DNA from: Anaerocolumna sp. MB42-C2
GTDB lineage: Bacteria > Bacillota > Clostridia > Lachnospirales > Lachnospiraceae
Direction of reading: 5' to 3'
DNA: 64,000 nt
Assembly (NCBI RefSeq): GCF_030913705.1
Contig: NZ_CP133190.1
Location: forward strand, 1,674,001-1,738,000
The position numbers were made by a program, and so were the translations under genes. Below, one piece after another: positions 1 to 8,396 of the stretch (the stretch's first letter is position 1; each line of letters begins with the position of its first letter). Below the pieces are notes generated by a model. That model saw only the letters and a list, made by a program, of their open reading frames with translations, made no database searches and had not been told where the DNA came from.

Positions 1-568
1 CCCCCATATGACCCTCATACCGCACAAATCTGCCAGAACCATTGGTATACAAACTGGAATGGCTACCGCTAAGTTCTCCACATTTAATAAGTTTATCGTT
101 AACAACCGTATAAACCGTATATTTATATGCAGCCTCACAGCCACCTGTCTTTAATATAAACTCTGGAATTCCATTCTGATTCATGTCATATAAGCAATAA
201 CTGGAAAGCATAAGATAAACACCGTGTGTATGGTCATTCGTGTCTTCGTCTAAAGTTATGGTATCTGCAGCTATCCCCTGTAAAAGTAATATTATATAAT
301 TTCGTGTGACATCATCAAATTGCTGAAAATATTTTATAAATTCATCCTGTTGTTCTGTTGTCATTGTACGGCCTTCTGGTAAAAGACCGGTAAGTTTCCA
401 TCTTTCAATAAAAGCTTGGAATTCATCATTAACGGCGGTATCTTTCACAGTGTCAGACGGCAAAATAATTTGTGTTGTTTCACTCTTGGCAAAAAGTGTT
501 GATTCTGATAGCTCTCTATATTTGTCTCCACATACTGTTAATATTAATATCAATACCATCTTCCACAT
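1..568 (-). CDS. Putative lipoprotein or secreted protein, 3' end outside window
   Basis: The reading frame is open from the window edge back to an ATG at 568-566, so the C-terminus is missing. The N-terminus MWKMVLILILTVC is short and hydrophobic and ends in a Cys that could be lipidated, although Val just before Cys is not typical of a lipobox. A GGGGA stretch about ten bases upstream of this ATG favours it over the in-frame ATG at 589, which has no ribosome site. Around 75 bases from the left edge of the middle part, the segment YDMNQNGIPEFI resembles the Asp/Asn-Gly calcium-loop motif common in secreted clostridial proteins of unknown function. I do not recognise the family; the role is unknown. 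Confidence 0.5.
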   Translation of the reverse strand, partial: MWKMVLILILTVCGDKYRELSESTLFAKSETTQIILPSDTVKDTAVNDEFQAFIERWKLTGLLPEGRTMTTEQQDEFIKYFQQFDDVTRNYIILLLQGIAADTITLDEDTNDHTHGVYLMLSSYCLYDMNQNGIPEFILKTGGCEAAYKYTVYTVVNDKLIKCGELSGSHSSLYTNGSGRFVRYEGHMG

Positions 569-773
569 TTTAATTAAGTCCCCAATCATATAAATGATAT
601 TTTGTTCACAATCTCCAACTAAAGCAAATTTATTATTTTATTATACTGCCTTAAATAGAATATTTCTACCTTTTTATCCTCCCTCTTGTCACATAGGGAA
701 TTTATAGTAATACCTGCCCCTTGCTTTCTGTAATTGCTTTGCCTATTACATTTAATAAGAATAGATTCCAGAT

Positions 774-1003
774 TTACATTATGCCTTGCCGGCCACCGGC
801 CCTGCCGCCGATAACCGTTTTTCCTTTTACATTATCCCATTTAAAGTTTTCATTTTTGTCTCTTGATACTAAGAAATTACCTGCACGCTGTGTTAATTGA
901 GCAAAATTGACAACATAATCCTCTTTGCCCTCATTATACACATAAATAGAAGCCTCCGAACCCATGAATCCAATATCTGCATCACCGGATAATACAGCCG
1001 TCA
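774..1003 (-). pseudogene. Internal fragment of NMT1/SsuA-like ABC substrate-binding protein (distal piece)
   Basis: Read from the repeat at 1003, this piece encodes TAVLSGDADIGFMGSEAS and onward to VKGKTVIGGRAGG, which is typical of the middle of NMT1/THI5/SsuA-type binding proteins (the GDADIG and GKTIIGGR segments). It has no start codon of its own beyond a TTG created at the junction and no ribosome site. It continues in frame the piece at 8390-8613: the shared Thr-Ala codons overlap in the repeat GCCGTCA. After GGRAGG the frame reads RQGIM and stops, where the family normally continues for well over 100 residues, so the C-terminal half is lost. Family assignment is good; substrate (for example a thiamine precursor, sulfonate or similar) cannot be told. 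Confidence 0.75.
997..1003. repeat. Attachment-site core, left copy (GCCGTCA)
   Basis: This is the left copy of the 7-bp direct repeat at the element boundary; the match extends to GCCGTCAnGG. It contains the recombinase stop codon (TGA on the minus strand). To the left the sequence is the binding-protein gene, to the right it is recombinase coding sequence. Confidence 0.7.
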
Positions 1004-2638
1004 AGGTCTTTTACCTTTTACACTTAAGAATTCTTCCAGGGTCAGGTTTAATTTAACGGTTACAATATGACCATCAGCATCCACCCGATTAATTAATTTT
1101 GCTAATATCATTTTCTGTTGATCTGTATCCAGAGAAAGAAATTCCTCCCTCCAGTTTGGATGAAGTTCATTATTCGTAAAACTGTCAATATTAAGCTCAT
1201 TTAATTTTATTTCTAATTCGCTTAACAGCTCTTTTTCTTCCTGAATTTTTTGAGTTAGTTCTTCCATTTGTTCTATAATCAATTCTTTCGTAAATACACT
1301 TCTTCCTTTTAATATATTCAATACCTCTTTCTTTAAAAGATTACGTTCCGTTTCCAGTTCTGTAATTATACCCTTCTGCCGCCGCACTTTCGTATTTAGC
1401 TTTTTTATTAATGTATTATGGTGCCTGACTAATTCAGGCTTAATATCTTTTTTGTCATAACACTCCAAAAGCTGTCCAATCTCTTCCAGTACAGGTATCT
1501 CAAGTCTTTCCGCCGGAATATATCCGGTTTTACATTCGCTTTGGCCATTCCTTCTACCATAACATACATAATAAGCTTTTCTATTCTTTTTATAGTCTTC
1601 GAAGCTTTTGACAGCGTATTTTTTTATCTCCTGATTACTATATGTATGGGGGTAGGAATAGTGGAGCGTTAATCTGGCACCGCATTCTTTGCAAAAAGAA
1701 TACCCTGTAAATAATAACGGACTTTTCGTCTGTTTTGGGAAATTACTTTCTGTTTTGGATCTTCTCTTTATTATATTCTGTGCCTCTCTCCATTGCTTCT
1801 CCGATATAATAGCCAGCTCCGGATATTTTACTGATGATATCTTGCACTTCCATTGGTTTGTATACTTTTTGTCACCGTATTGATTTGTATTTCTGCCATA
1901 AGTAAAATAACCTTTGTAGATTGTATTTTTTAGTATTCCTAATATGGTTGAACCTGACCACAGCTTCCCTTTCTTCGTAGGAATTTTACCCTCATTTAAT
2001 TCCTTTGCAATTCTTCTTGCTCCATATCCTTTCATGGTTGTCAAATCGTATATTTTGTGAATGATAACAGCTTCCTTATCATCTAAGACCAGTTTTTTTA
2101 TTTCTCTGCCTTTAGCATTATGTAGTCCAGCAGAAATATGTTTATAACCATATGCAGCGGCACAGCCTAAGAATTTACCCTCGTTTGCCATCTGCTTTTT
2201 TGCCTCTAACGTTCTCTGCTGAATTTTTTTACTTTCTCCTTCTGCCTGCCAGAATGTTATATAATTAAGAAGAGTATCTATATGGCTGTCTAAAACCCTC
2301 TGTCCTTCCTTAACCGACCAAACCTCAATGCCGTGTTCCACAAACCATTTTAGAACATACGGTGTTTCTTCTTCAATTCTTCCAAGCCGGTCGAACATAA
2401 AAACAAGTAACACATCAAACTGGTTTTGCCCAGCCTCTGTCCGCAACTGCTCCAGTACTTCTCTCTGATCCGCCTTCCTTTTATAACCGGATACACCTTT
2501 CTCATAAAATTCTTTTACAAACCTCCAGTCGTTATGCGTTGAAATAAAATTCAAACAGGCATTTCGCTGCATTGGAATATCATCCTCAGTCATTTGTTTT
2601 TTAGTACTTACCCGGTAAAAACAAACTACCCTTTTCAT
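1001..2638 (-). CDS. Large serine recombinase (site-specific integrase)
   Basis: The 545-residue protein has the order expected of a large serine integrase. An N-terminal resolvase catalytic domain (about 1-150) carries the nucleophile in FYRVSTKKQ (Ser11) and the arginine-rich FMFDRLGR motif. A recombinase domain with YGARRIAKELN follows at about 160-300. A zinc ribbon holds two CxxC-like pairs (FCKECGARL and the Cys residues near YYVCYGRRNG). A long Lys/Glu-rich coiled coil lies at about 410-490. Such enzymes join attP and attB sites and need a directionality factor for excision. The ATG at 2638 has AGGAG eight bases upstream; the GTG three codons earlier lies too near that site. It is adjacent to the element edge, and its TGA stop lies in the attachment repeat. 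Confidence 0.92.
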   Translation of the reverse strand: MKRVVCFYRVSTKKQMTEDDIPMQRNACLNFISTHNDWRFVKEFYEKGVSGYKRKADQREVLEQLRTEAGQNQFDVLLVFMFDRLGRIEEETPYVLKWFVEHGIEVWSVKEGQRVLDSHIDTLLNYITFWQAEGESKKIQQRTLEAKKQMANEGKFLGCAAAYGYKHISAGLHNAKGREIKKLVLDDKEAVIIHKIYDLTTMKGYGARRIAKELNEGKIPTKKGKLWSGSTILGILKNTIYKGYFTYGRNTNQYGDKKYTNQWKCKISSVKYPELAIISEKQWREAQNIIKRRSKTESNFPKQTKSPLLFTGYSFCKECGARLTLHYSYPHTYSNQEIKKYAVKSFEDYKKNRKAYYVCYGRRNGQSECKTGYIPAERLEIPVLEEIGQLLECYDKKDIKPELVRHHNTLIKKLNTKVRRQKGIITELETERNLLKKEVLNILKGRSVFTKELIIEQMEELTQKIQEEKELLSELEIKLNELNIDSFTNNELHPNWREEFLSLDTDQQKMILAKLINRVDADGHIVTVKLNLTLEEFLSVKGKRP

Positions 2639-2669
2639 GATACACACTCCTAAGCAAAATTATACTATG

Positions 2670-3002
2670 CTACAACAAGTTGTATTTCTCTAGGAAATTA
2701 TCCTTAAGTAAGGTAATAACATTGGTCAAGGAATCCCCAGCTTTTTCTGCAAAATCCAGTTTTATCCACATATTAGATTTTTTATTAAACCGTTTAAGTG
2801 ATTTTGTACCATCTTCATTCGTTATTATTTCATAATCAGCTGCTTCTGGATTACTCTCTGTTTTTAGAGATATGGACTCGTCTGAATCTTCTTTGGAACT
2901 ATTAACATGATACGAAACTTTATCTATCATTAATTTCATCCCCGGTGCTAAGTCTTTATATATCCTTATGCCGGCTGACTTGTTCAGATTCGATAAACCC
3001 AA
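2670..3002 (-). CDS. Small protein of unknown function next to the recombinase
   Basis: I do not recognise this frame of up to 110 residues. The first possible start is a TTG without a ribosome site. ATG codons further in, around MKLMIDKV (residues 22 and 25), are preceded by GGGGA and would give proteins of about 86-89 residues. The sequence is hydrophilic, with an acidic Ser/Glu/Asp-rich middle and a TNVITLLKDNF C-terminus, and has no signal peptide or membrane segment. It lies 31 bases upstream of the recombinase start on the same strand, so it could be co-transcribed with it. That position would suit a recombination directionality factor, but nothing in the sequence itself shows this. It may also be a truncated remnant. 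Confidence 0.4.
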   Translation of the reverse strand: MGLSNLNKSAGIRIYKDLAPGMKLMIDKVSYHVNSSKEDSDESISLKTESNPEAADYEIITNEDGTKSLKRFNKKSNMWIKLDFAEKAGDSLTNVITLLKDNFLEKYNLL

Positions 3003-3028
3003 TAAAAGTATAATAAAATTATAAAAAC

Positions 3029-3072
3029 GAAAAAATCCCCCTATCCTATAAAAGCTTTTGGGAGATTTTCTC
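3029..3072 (-). terminator. Rho-independent terminator of the element's sugar-transport operon
   Basis: Arms at 3029-3041 and 3060-3072 pair over 13 bp (two G-U pairs in RNA), with an 18-base loop. On the minus strand the hairpin is followed by a run of six T. It lies downstream of the MalG-type permease gene and before the small unknown gene. Confidence 0.75.
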
Positions 3073-3218
3073 GTATGAAAGATATAAACATATAAGTTAA
3101 ATTATACTAATGATCGTTACTAAATATTAGATTAAAATTACGCCTCACAATATGGCTCCCTATACCTTGCCATGTTAGATTTCCACCTACTAAACCAATT
3201 GTCCTTTTCCGGACTCAC

Positions 3219-4088
3219 TCAGCCTTTAACCGCTCCGGCAACCATACCTTGAATAATTTGTTTACTGAATACAAAATAGAATACGACAATAGGGGCCATC
3301 GTTATAAGCATTGCAGCCATGATTTTTGTATAATCTGAACTGAATTGTCCGGTAAACTGCGTTACAGCCAGAGGTACTGTCTGCAATCTTGGATCCTTAA
3401 TAAGTACTAATGCAAAAGAGAACTCATTCCAACAGGAGAACGTTTGGATGATTGCAACCGTCGTAAGAATCGGTTTACACATAGGCAATATAATAGAAAA
3501 CAGTGTTCTGCTGAAACTGCTGCCATCAATTGCTGCCGCTTCTTCCAAAGCAACCGGTATTCCTTTCACATATCCCTCTACTAAGAATATGGCGATTGGA
3601 AAACCGAATGATACATATGGCATAATTAAAGTAAACCACTGGTTACCTAATCCGGACCGTGTAAATACTACATAAATCGGAACCAATAAGGAATGAATCG
3701 GGATTAACATACCCATTAAAAACAATATATATAATAAACGATTTCCCGGAAATTTAATCCTGGCTAAAATATAGCCAATAATGTAACCAAAGAGAACAAT
3801 CAAAAATACCGAAATTATAGTCGTTCTAAAGCTGTTAATAACGGATTCAAATATGTGGTAATCTTTGTTGGTCAGAATATTAATGTAATTATGAAAATCA
3901 GGGCTTTTGGGTAATCCCATAACGTTCGCATTGAATTCTCTTTTCTCCTTTAAAGAAGAATAAAACATCCATACTAAAGGGAAGATACAGGATAATGAGA
4001 AAATAAACAAAATTACATTCATAAATATGGACAAAACTCTGCTTTTTATAATGGAACCGGTATCTATTCCGGAATTTTTATTTGTCAT
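3219..4088 (-). CDS. Carbohydrate ABC transporter permease, MalG type
   Basis: The 289-residue membrane protein has six predicted membrane segments, the first near 19-42. It also has the cytoplasmic EAA loop (EEAAAIDGSS, about 182-192, then a conserved ILP) through which permeases contact the ATPase. The C-terminus QGMVAGAVKG is typical of MalG/LacG/AraQ-like sugar permeases. Its start overlaps the stop of the MalF-type partner by one base, so the two are translationally coupled. The operon has no ATPase; importers of this family often share one MsmX/UgpC-type ATPase encoded elsewhere. It lies inside the serine-recombinase element and is the last gene of the cargo operon before the terminator. 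The sugar carried cannot be read from sequence. Confidence 0.9.
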   Translation of the reverse strand: MTNKNSGIDTGSIIKSRVLSIFMNVILFIFSLSCIFPLVWMFYSSLKEKREFNANVMGLPKSPDFHNYINILTNKDYHIFESVINSFRTTIISVFLIVLFGYIIGYILARIKFPGNRLLYILFLMGMLIPIHSLLVPIYVVFTRSGLGNQWFTLIMPYVSFGFPIAIFLVEGYVKGIPVALEEAAAIDGSSFSRTLFSIILPMCKPILTTVAIIQTFSCWNEFSFALVLIKDPRLQTVPLAVTQFTGQFSSDYTKIMAAMLITMAPIVVFYFVFSKQIIQGMVAGAVKG

Positions 4089-4987
4089 TATCTATCTCCT
4101 CCTTTTTCCCTTGATAATACTTTAACTAATAATTGAGAGCCGCCTATTACTACTAAACTTGCTATAAAGATACCGATTGATATGGCACTACCATATCCCA
4201 TGTTTTGCTGTGCGAATGAAATCTTGTATCCATATAGAGCCATAACCATGGAAGCATTACCGGGTCCGCCGGCAGTCATAACGAAAATATGATCGAATGC
4301 TTTCATATTACCTGCTACACAAAGAGTTACACAAACAAGTAAAGTATTTTTTATTAAAGGTAACACAATATAAATTGCTCTTTGAAAACCATTTGCACCA
4401 TCAATTTCAGAAACTTCGAAAATTTCCTTATCAACAGAAGAAATAGCTGATAAAATAATAACCATGTAATAACCGATAAACTGCCAGATCAAAGGAATGG
4501 AGATTAATAACATAACCAGTTTAGGTTCATTTAACCATACCTTTGCCGAATCGTGTTTTCCGACAGCATCTAAAAACCAGTTTAATACACCACGTTTGTA
4601 GTCATATATCATAGTCCAGATAAAACCGATTGAAACTGCTGATACAGTGCTTGGGAAAAATCCAAAGGTACGATGAATCCCTTTAAATTTAACCAAACGG
4701 GAATTAATCATTAAAACAAAAACAAATGCAAGGCCTATTTGGCCGATAATACAAGCAATTACTAAATATATGTTATGACTGAAGGAATTCCAGAATACAG
4801 AATCCTTTAAAAGAGTCGCATAATTTTCAAATCCAATGAAGGTTTTATTAGGTCCACCTTTCCATTCAAAAAAACTGTAAAAAGCTGCAGTGACTAAAGG
4901 AATGAAGACTGCAAATACATACAATGCAATTGGCAATAATAAATATGCAAAAATAACTCTATTCTTAGGTCGAATTGAACTTAACAT
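4088..4987 (-). CDS. Carbohydrate ABC transporter permease, MalF type
   Basis: This 299-residue inner-membrane protein begins with a basic stretch and then the first membrane segment (about 12-38, YLLLPIALYVFAVFIP). The coupling loop FEVSEIDGANGFQRAIYIVLP lies at about 190-210. The segment MTAGGPGNAS in the second half is a signature of MalF/UgpA/LacF-type permeases, including the short variety without a large periplasmic loop. It pairs with the downstream MalG-type permease, overlapping by one base, and lies 246 bases from the binding lipoprotein. The ribosome site AAGGAGGCG precedes the ATG. Function as half of the translocation pore is secure; the substrate is not. Confidence 0.9.
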   Translation of the reverse strand: MLSSIRPKNRVIFAYLLLPIALYVFAVFIPLVTAAFYSFFEWKGGPNKTFIGFENYATLLKDSVFWNSFSHNIYLVIACIIGQIGLAFVFVLMINSRLVKFKGIHRTFGFFPSTVSAVSIGFIWTMIYDYKRGVLNWFLDAVGKHDSAKVWLNEPKLVMLLISIPLIWQFIGYYMVIILSAISSVDKEIFEVSEIDGANGFQRAIYIVLPLIKNTLLVCVTLCVAGNMKAFDHIFVMTAGGPGNASMVMALYGYKISFAQQNMGYGSAISIGIFIASLVVIGGSQLLVKVLSREKGGDR

Positions 4988-5233
4988 TTTTCGCCTCCTT
5001 AAAAATGTGTCGTTATAAAAACATAGTGATAAAACTTCTATTAATATAAATTCATAGTTATAAAACTATCTAATGTAAACCTTGGCTATGATTACTTATT
5101 TATAATCATAATCAGGAAAATCCATTGTGACTTATTTAGTCAGGCCTCATCTGAGAAACTCTGCTCAGACAAGGCCTGTTTCAAGTTATATTATTACTTT
5201 TAAATTTTAAGAATATGATAGGAAACTCAGAAA

Positions 5234-6685
5234 TTAATAATTATCGTCATATGCTTTTTGTGCATTTTTTGCAACATCTTCCGGTGAAATCTCTCCATTT
5301 AACATAGTTTGAAGATCTGTATTTAATACATCCCATACAGCACTGGAAACGTAGGAGTCATAGATTTCACAAGGTTTGTTATCAACATACTGATAGTTGT
5401 AGAAATCTTGTGTAAATTGATCAAATTTACTTAAATCAACATTTTCTACTTTTGTTAAGCCGCTTAAAGCATAGTTGGATGCTACGTAATTAGCAAATGC
5501 AGGGCCTGTTACTTCATATGCTAAATCAATAGCTGCATTTAATTTATCCTGATCATCAGCTAACTTAGGATTAATAGCAACTGAATATCCAAGACCGATA
5601 TCATGTGTCTTAGTAGATGCTGTAGCACCGGTTGGTTGAGGAAGTACAGCAAATTTAGTTGTATTGTAAAGGTCCGTATCTTTTAAAGCAGACTGGATAT
5701 AAGAAACATCCCAGTTACCGCCGATATATGCTGCTGCATCACCGGAGATATAATATTCTCTTGCATCTTCGTTCGTAATTGCATTGAAATCCTGATTGAA
5801 AACACCGGAAGCAAAAGCATCTTTAGTGAATTTAAGTGCATCTACAAATGCCTTATCTGTAAATTTAGCACCTTTCTTTTCAATTAGAGAATGTGTCCAG
5901 TCAGGACCTGTAAATCTGTCACCGATTGTTGCTAAGAAAGTGGAGTTAACCTGCCATTTACTTCCATTACCAAATGCGATTGTATCAATGCCTTGATCTT
6001 TGAAGTAATCTTTTGCTTTCAAAACATCTTCCCAGGTTTCAGGAAATGTGTCAAAACCTGCTTCTTTCCATTTAGCGGAATCATATACTACAACTGCACA
6101 AGTACCAGCTGTTAATACTGGGAAACCATAGATCTTGCCATCTGATGTAAATGGATAGAAAGTTGATTGTTCATATTGTGAAGCATAAGGCGATTTAGAA
6201 ATGATATCTGTTAAATCCATTACAAGACCCTGAGAAGCCCAGCCTTTTGTATTCATACCTTGTAATAGGAATACATCCGGTAAATCGTTAGCTGCTGCAA
6301 GTGTCGCAATCTGTGTTTTATAATCATCATTTGCTAATACATTTTGAACTAATTTAATATCAGGATGAACTGTTTCCCAATCTGCAATTACAGAACGAAA
6401 AGATTCAGAACCGCCATTTCCTTCAGATTCTTCTGATGTGGAAAAGTGCATAAGTTCAAGTTCACCTTTGTAAGCAAGATTAGTCTGAGCTACACCGGTT
6501 TTTGTAGTTGCTGTTTCTCCGGTTGCTGTGTTTTCCGTTGCGGTATCCTGAGTCTGAGTCTGAGTTTGATCTGTTGTTTCTGCAGTTGTATTCCCCTCAG
6601 AGGCAGGTGCTTTTTTACCACAGCCTGTCAGTAATGTTGCGACCATTGCAGTTGCAAGTAGTACACTTAAAAACTTCTTTTTCAT
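5234..6685 (-). CDS. Sugar ABC transporter substrate-binding lipoprotein
   Basis: The protein has 483 residues with a lipoprotein signal peptide, lipobox LLTGC (Cys22), and a Thr/Gln/Glu-rich linker (about 25-70, with a repeated QT unit) that would tether it to the membrane. After this comes a family 1 (MalE/UgpB-like) extracellular solute-binding fold. The sequence [13 protein letters not shown] starts the first lobe, and [15 protein letters not shown] in the middle is typical for the family. An AGGA-type ribosome site lies upstream of the ATG. It is the first gene of the transport operon, with the LacI regulator immediately upstream. The 246-base gap to the permeases contains no clear terminator, only AT-rich sequence with small inverted repeats. 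It belongs to the cargo of the integrative element. Confidence 0.9.
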   Translation of the reverse strand: MKKKFLSVLLATAMVATLLTGCGKKAPASEGNTTAETTDQTQTQTQDTATENTATGETATTKTGVAQTNLAYKGELELMHFSTSEESEGNGGSESFRSVIADWETVHPDIKLVQNVLANDDYKTQIATLAAANDLPDVFLLQGMNTKGWASQGLVMDLTDIISKSPYASQYEQSTFYPFTSDGKIYGFPVLTAGTCAVVVYDSAKWKEAGFDTFPETWEDVLKAKDYFKDQGIDTIAFGNGSKWQVNSTFLATIGDRFTGPDWTHSLIEKKGAKFTDKAFVDALKFTKDAFASGVFNQDFNAITNEDAREYYISGDAAAYIGGNWDVSYIQSALKDTDLYNTTKFAVLPQPTGATASTKTHDIGLGYSVAINPKLADDQDKLNAAIDLAYEVTGPAFANYVASNYALSGLTKVENVDLSKFDQFTQDFYNYQYVDNKPCEIYDSYVSSAVWDVLNTDLQTMLNGEISPEDVAKNAQKAYDDNY

Positions 6686-6783
6686 AAGCTAGTCCTCCAT
6701 TTTTTTATATATGTTTCATTTATATTATTATCACCATTAAGGTAATAAAAATACCAGATTACTATAATCATATTTTTTATAAA

Positions 6784-7800
6784 TTATTTTAATTTACTTA
6801 CTGTTGCACCCTTATCCAGAACTCCGGGAACGATAATATGTTCCGTAAATGTTGTTTTAGGTCTTTCTATTAAATCAATCAGTTTTTCTGCAGCGTACTG
6901 CCCCAGTTTTATCGTATCCTGATTTATCGTAGTCAGCTGCGGTTCTAAAATTTTTGTAATTCGTATTCCATCATAACCTGCAACCGATATATCCTTAGGT
7001 ATCTTAAGTCCTCTTGCTTTAATTGCATTCATTCCCCCTAAACCGGCGTAATCATCCGGAAATAATATACAGGTAGGTGGATCGGAAAGCTCCAGAAGTT
7101 CATTGGTAAGCCGTGCTGTTGTTACCGTATCTCTATAGGCAGATTCTCTGATATACTCATCCGGAATGTCCAGACCATATTCTTCCGCTATCTTATAAAA
7201 GCTGTGCAGACGGTTTTTTGTTACTGCTGCATTACCCGCACCATGAATATAAGCTATTTTTCTATGTCCGCATTCATAAACATAGTTAAATAGTTCCCTG
7301 ATACCCTTTATATTATCAGACATAACTGCTGTTCTGTCATTGAACAGATGATCAATCGTTACAACCGGTAAATCACTGTGTATTAATTCTAAAACTTCTA
7401 TTTCATCATAATCAATACAAGCAATAACCACACCATCAAGACCTCTGTATCTGCAATGCTCCAAATAGGACATCTTATCTTTTCTCTGCTTGCTTCCGCT
7501 GATAAAGGTAATATCATATCCATGTCTTTCCGCTGAAACTTTTAAACTTTCCAATACCATAACAAAATGGTCATGTGTTAAACCGCTGTTTGCTTCATCA
7601 ATCATAAGGACACCGAGATTATAACTTCGATTCGTCTTTAATGTACGTGCCGATGAGTTAGGAAAGTATCCCATCTCTTTTGCCGTTTCACGAACCAGTC
7701 GTTTTGTTTCTTCTCCAATATCCTTATGTCCGTTTAAAGCTTTACTCACTGTAGCGACTGATACGCCACAAACAACCGAGATATCTTTCATAGACACCAT
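6784..7800 (-). CDS. LacI family transcriptional regulator
   Basis: The protein has 338 residues. Its N-terminal helix-turn-helix reads VCGVSVATVSKALNGHKDIG (about 9-28), followed by the hinge (NSSARTLKTNRSYNLGVL) and a periplasmic-binding-protein-like effector domain with the usual CILFPDDYAGLGGMNAIK and VAGYDGI segments. GGAGGAACG before the ATG gives the start. It is directly upstream of the sugar-binding protein on the same strand, so it most likely represses the cargo transport operon and responds to the sugar or a derivative. A 29-bp inverted repeat with LacI-like CG centres lies 78 bases upstream, suggesting autoregulation. Being encoded inside the element, the regulator would travel with its target genes. 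Confidence 0.9.
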   Translation of the reverse strand: MVSMKDISVVCGVSVATVSKALNGHKDIGEETKRLVRETAKEMGYFPNSSARTLKTNRSYNLGVLMIDEANSGLTHDHFVMVLESLKVSAERHGYDITFISGSKQRKDKMSYLEHCRYRGLDGVVIACIDYDEIEVLELIHSDLPVVTIDHLFNDRTAVMSDNIKGIRELFNYVYECGHRKIAYIHGAGNAAVTKNRLHSFYKIAEEYGLDIPDEYIRESAYRDTVTTARLTNELLELSDPPTCILFPDDYAGLGGMNAIKARGLKIPKDISVAGYDGIRITKILEPQLTTINQDTIKLGQYAAEKLIDLIERPKTTFTEHIIVPGVLDKGATVSKLK

Positions 7801-7877
7801 GAACGTTCCTCCTACCCAATACAGGTTAACGTTTAGCTAAAATAATAAGACTTTCCAGTAATATGTATACATTTACT

Positions 7878-7906
7878 ACTTAATCGATTTACTATAACGA
7901 TTAAGT
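7878..7906. promoter_or_regulatory. Candidate LacI operator (inverted repeat)
   Basis: ACTTAATCG (7878-7886) and CGATTAAGT (7898-7906) form a perfect 9-bp inverted repeat with an 11-base spacer, lying between the putative promoter and the lacI start. The left arm overlaps the palindrome AATCGATT. An imperfect TTAACGTTTA site lies nearer the gene. Binding by the adjacent LacI protein is inference. Confidence 0.5.
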
Positions 7907-8061
7907 ACTGCTATAGTATATAATAATTTACTATTTATTGCAATACTTATTTTATTAATTTTGTAATTCTTAATAATTATGTCTTAATTCCGTCTATTAA
8001 TATGTTGATTATTACTTTTTTTATTATGGATAATCCCAACTTTTTTTGCTTTATTGTCTTA

Positions 8062-8090
8062 ATTATATATATATAATGATATAAAGTCAA
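8062..8090 (-). promoter_or_regulatory. Sigma-A promoter toward lacI and the sugar operon
   Basis: On the minus strand TTGACT and TATAAT are separated by exactly 17 bases. The promoter points at lacI with a leader of about 250 bases containing the inverted-repeat operator. Confidence 0.55.
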
Positions 8091-8389
8091 AATGTACGTA
8101 ATAGATCCGACTTGGATACTATATATGCATGGATTATTCAAATTTTTCATTAAAAATAAAGCTTAAACGATTTCTAAAATAATAATAAAATTAGTATTCC
8201 ACAATATACATGTATTTGGGATTGCAAAATATAGATATTTCAGGAACATAGCCGGAATAAATCGATTAACAAAGATAATATTGAAATTATTTATTTAAGT
8301 TAATAATAGATTATAATTACTTTATTTAGTTAATATGCAAGTGTAAAATTAGGATTTATTAAGTAACATTAGGTACTTTGTAACATATC

Positions 8390-8396
8390 GCCGTCA
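8390..8396. repeat. Attachment-site core, right copy (GCCGTCA)
   Basis: This is the right copy of the 7-bp direct repeat. Rightward lies the 5' half of the split binding-protein gene, leftward the AT-rich end of the element. Confidence 0.7.

Larger units (their letters stand above)
7801..8389. other. Long AT-rich non-coding end of the element
   Basis: This 589-base stretch between the LacI gene and the right attachment site has no credible gene. It holds a consensus-like promoter directed at lacI, a 29-bp inverted repeat, and two copies of the palindrome AATCGATT (7882-7889 and 8260-8267), which may be LacI-type half-sites. The rest is very AT-rich. The last part should contain one arm of the original attP. 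Confidence 0.6.
997..8396. mobile_element. Serine-recombinase integrative element carrying a sugar ABC importer
   Basis: About 7.4 kb separates two parts of one binding-protein gene and is bordered by direct copies of GCCGTCA (997-1003 and 8390-8396). A large serine recombinase gene lies directly at the left edge, with its stop codon inside the repeat, as is usual for such integrases next to their attachment site. Cargo, all minus strand: an unknown small protein, two sugar permeases, a binding lipoprotein and a LacI regulator. No phage structural, conjugation or replication genes are visible, so the element is either mobilised passively or reduced. Joining the two flanks in silico gives a continuous Lys-Thr-Met-Thr-Ala-Val-Leu frame. 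Seen: split gene, repeat, recombinase. Inferred: integration by this recombinase. Confidence 0.8.

Noticed and set aside
997..8396. Insertion sequence (DDE transposon) or prophage
   Set aside because: No transposase, terminal inverted repeats or phage structural genes are visible; the boundary repeat and recombinase type indicate site-specific integration.
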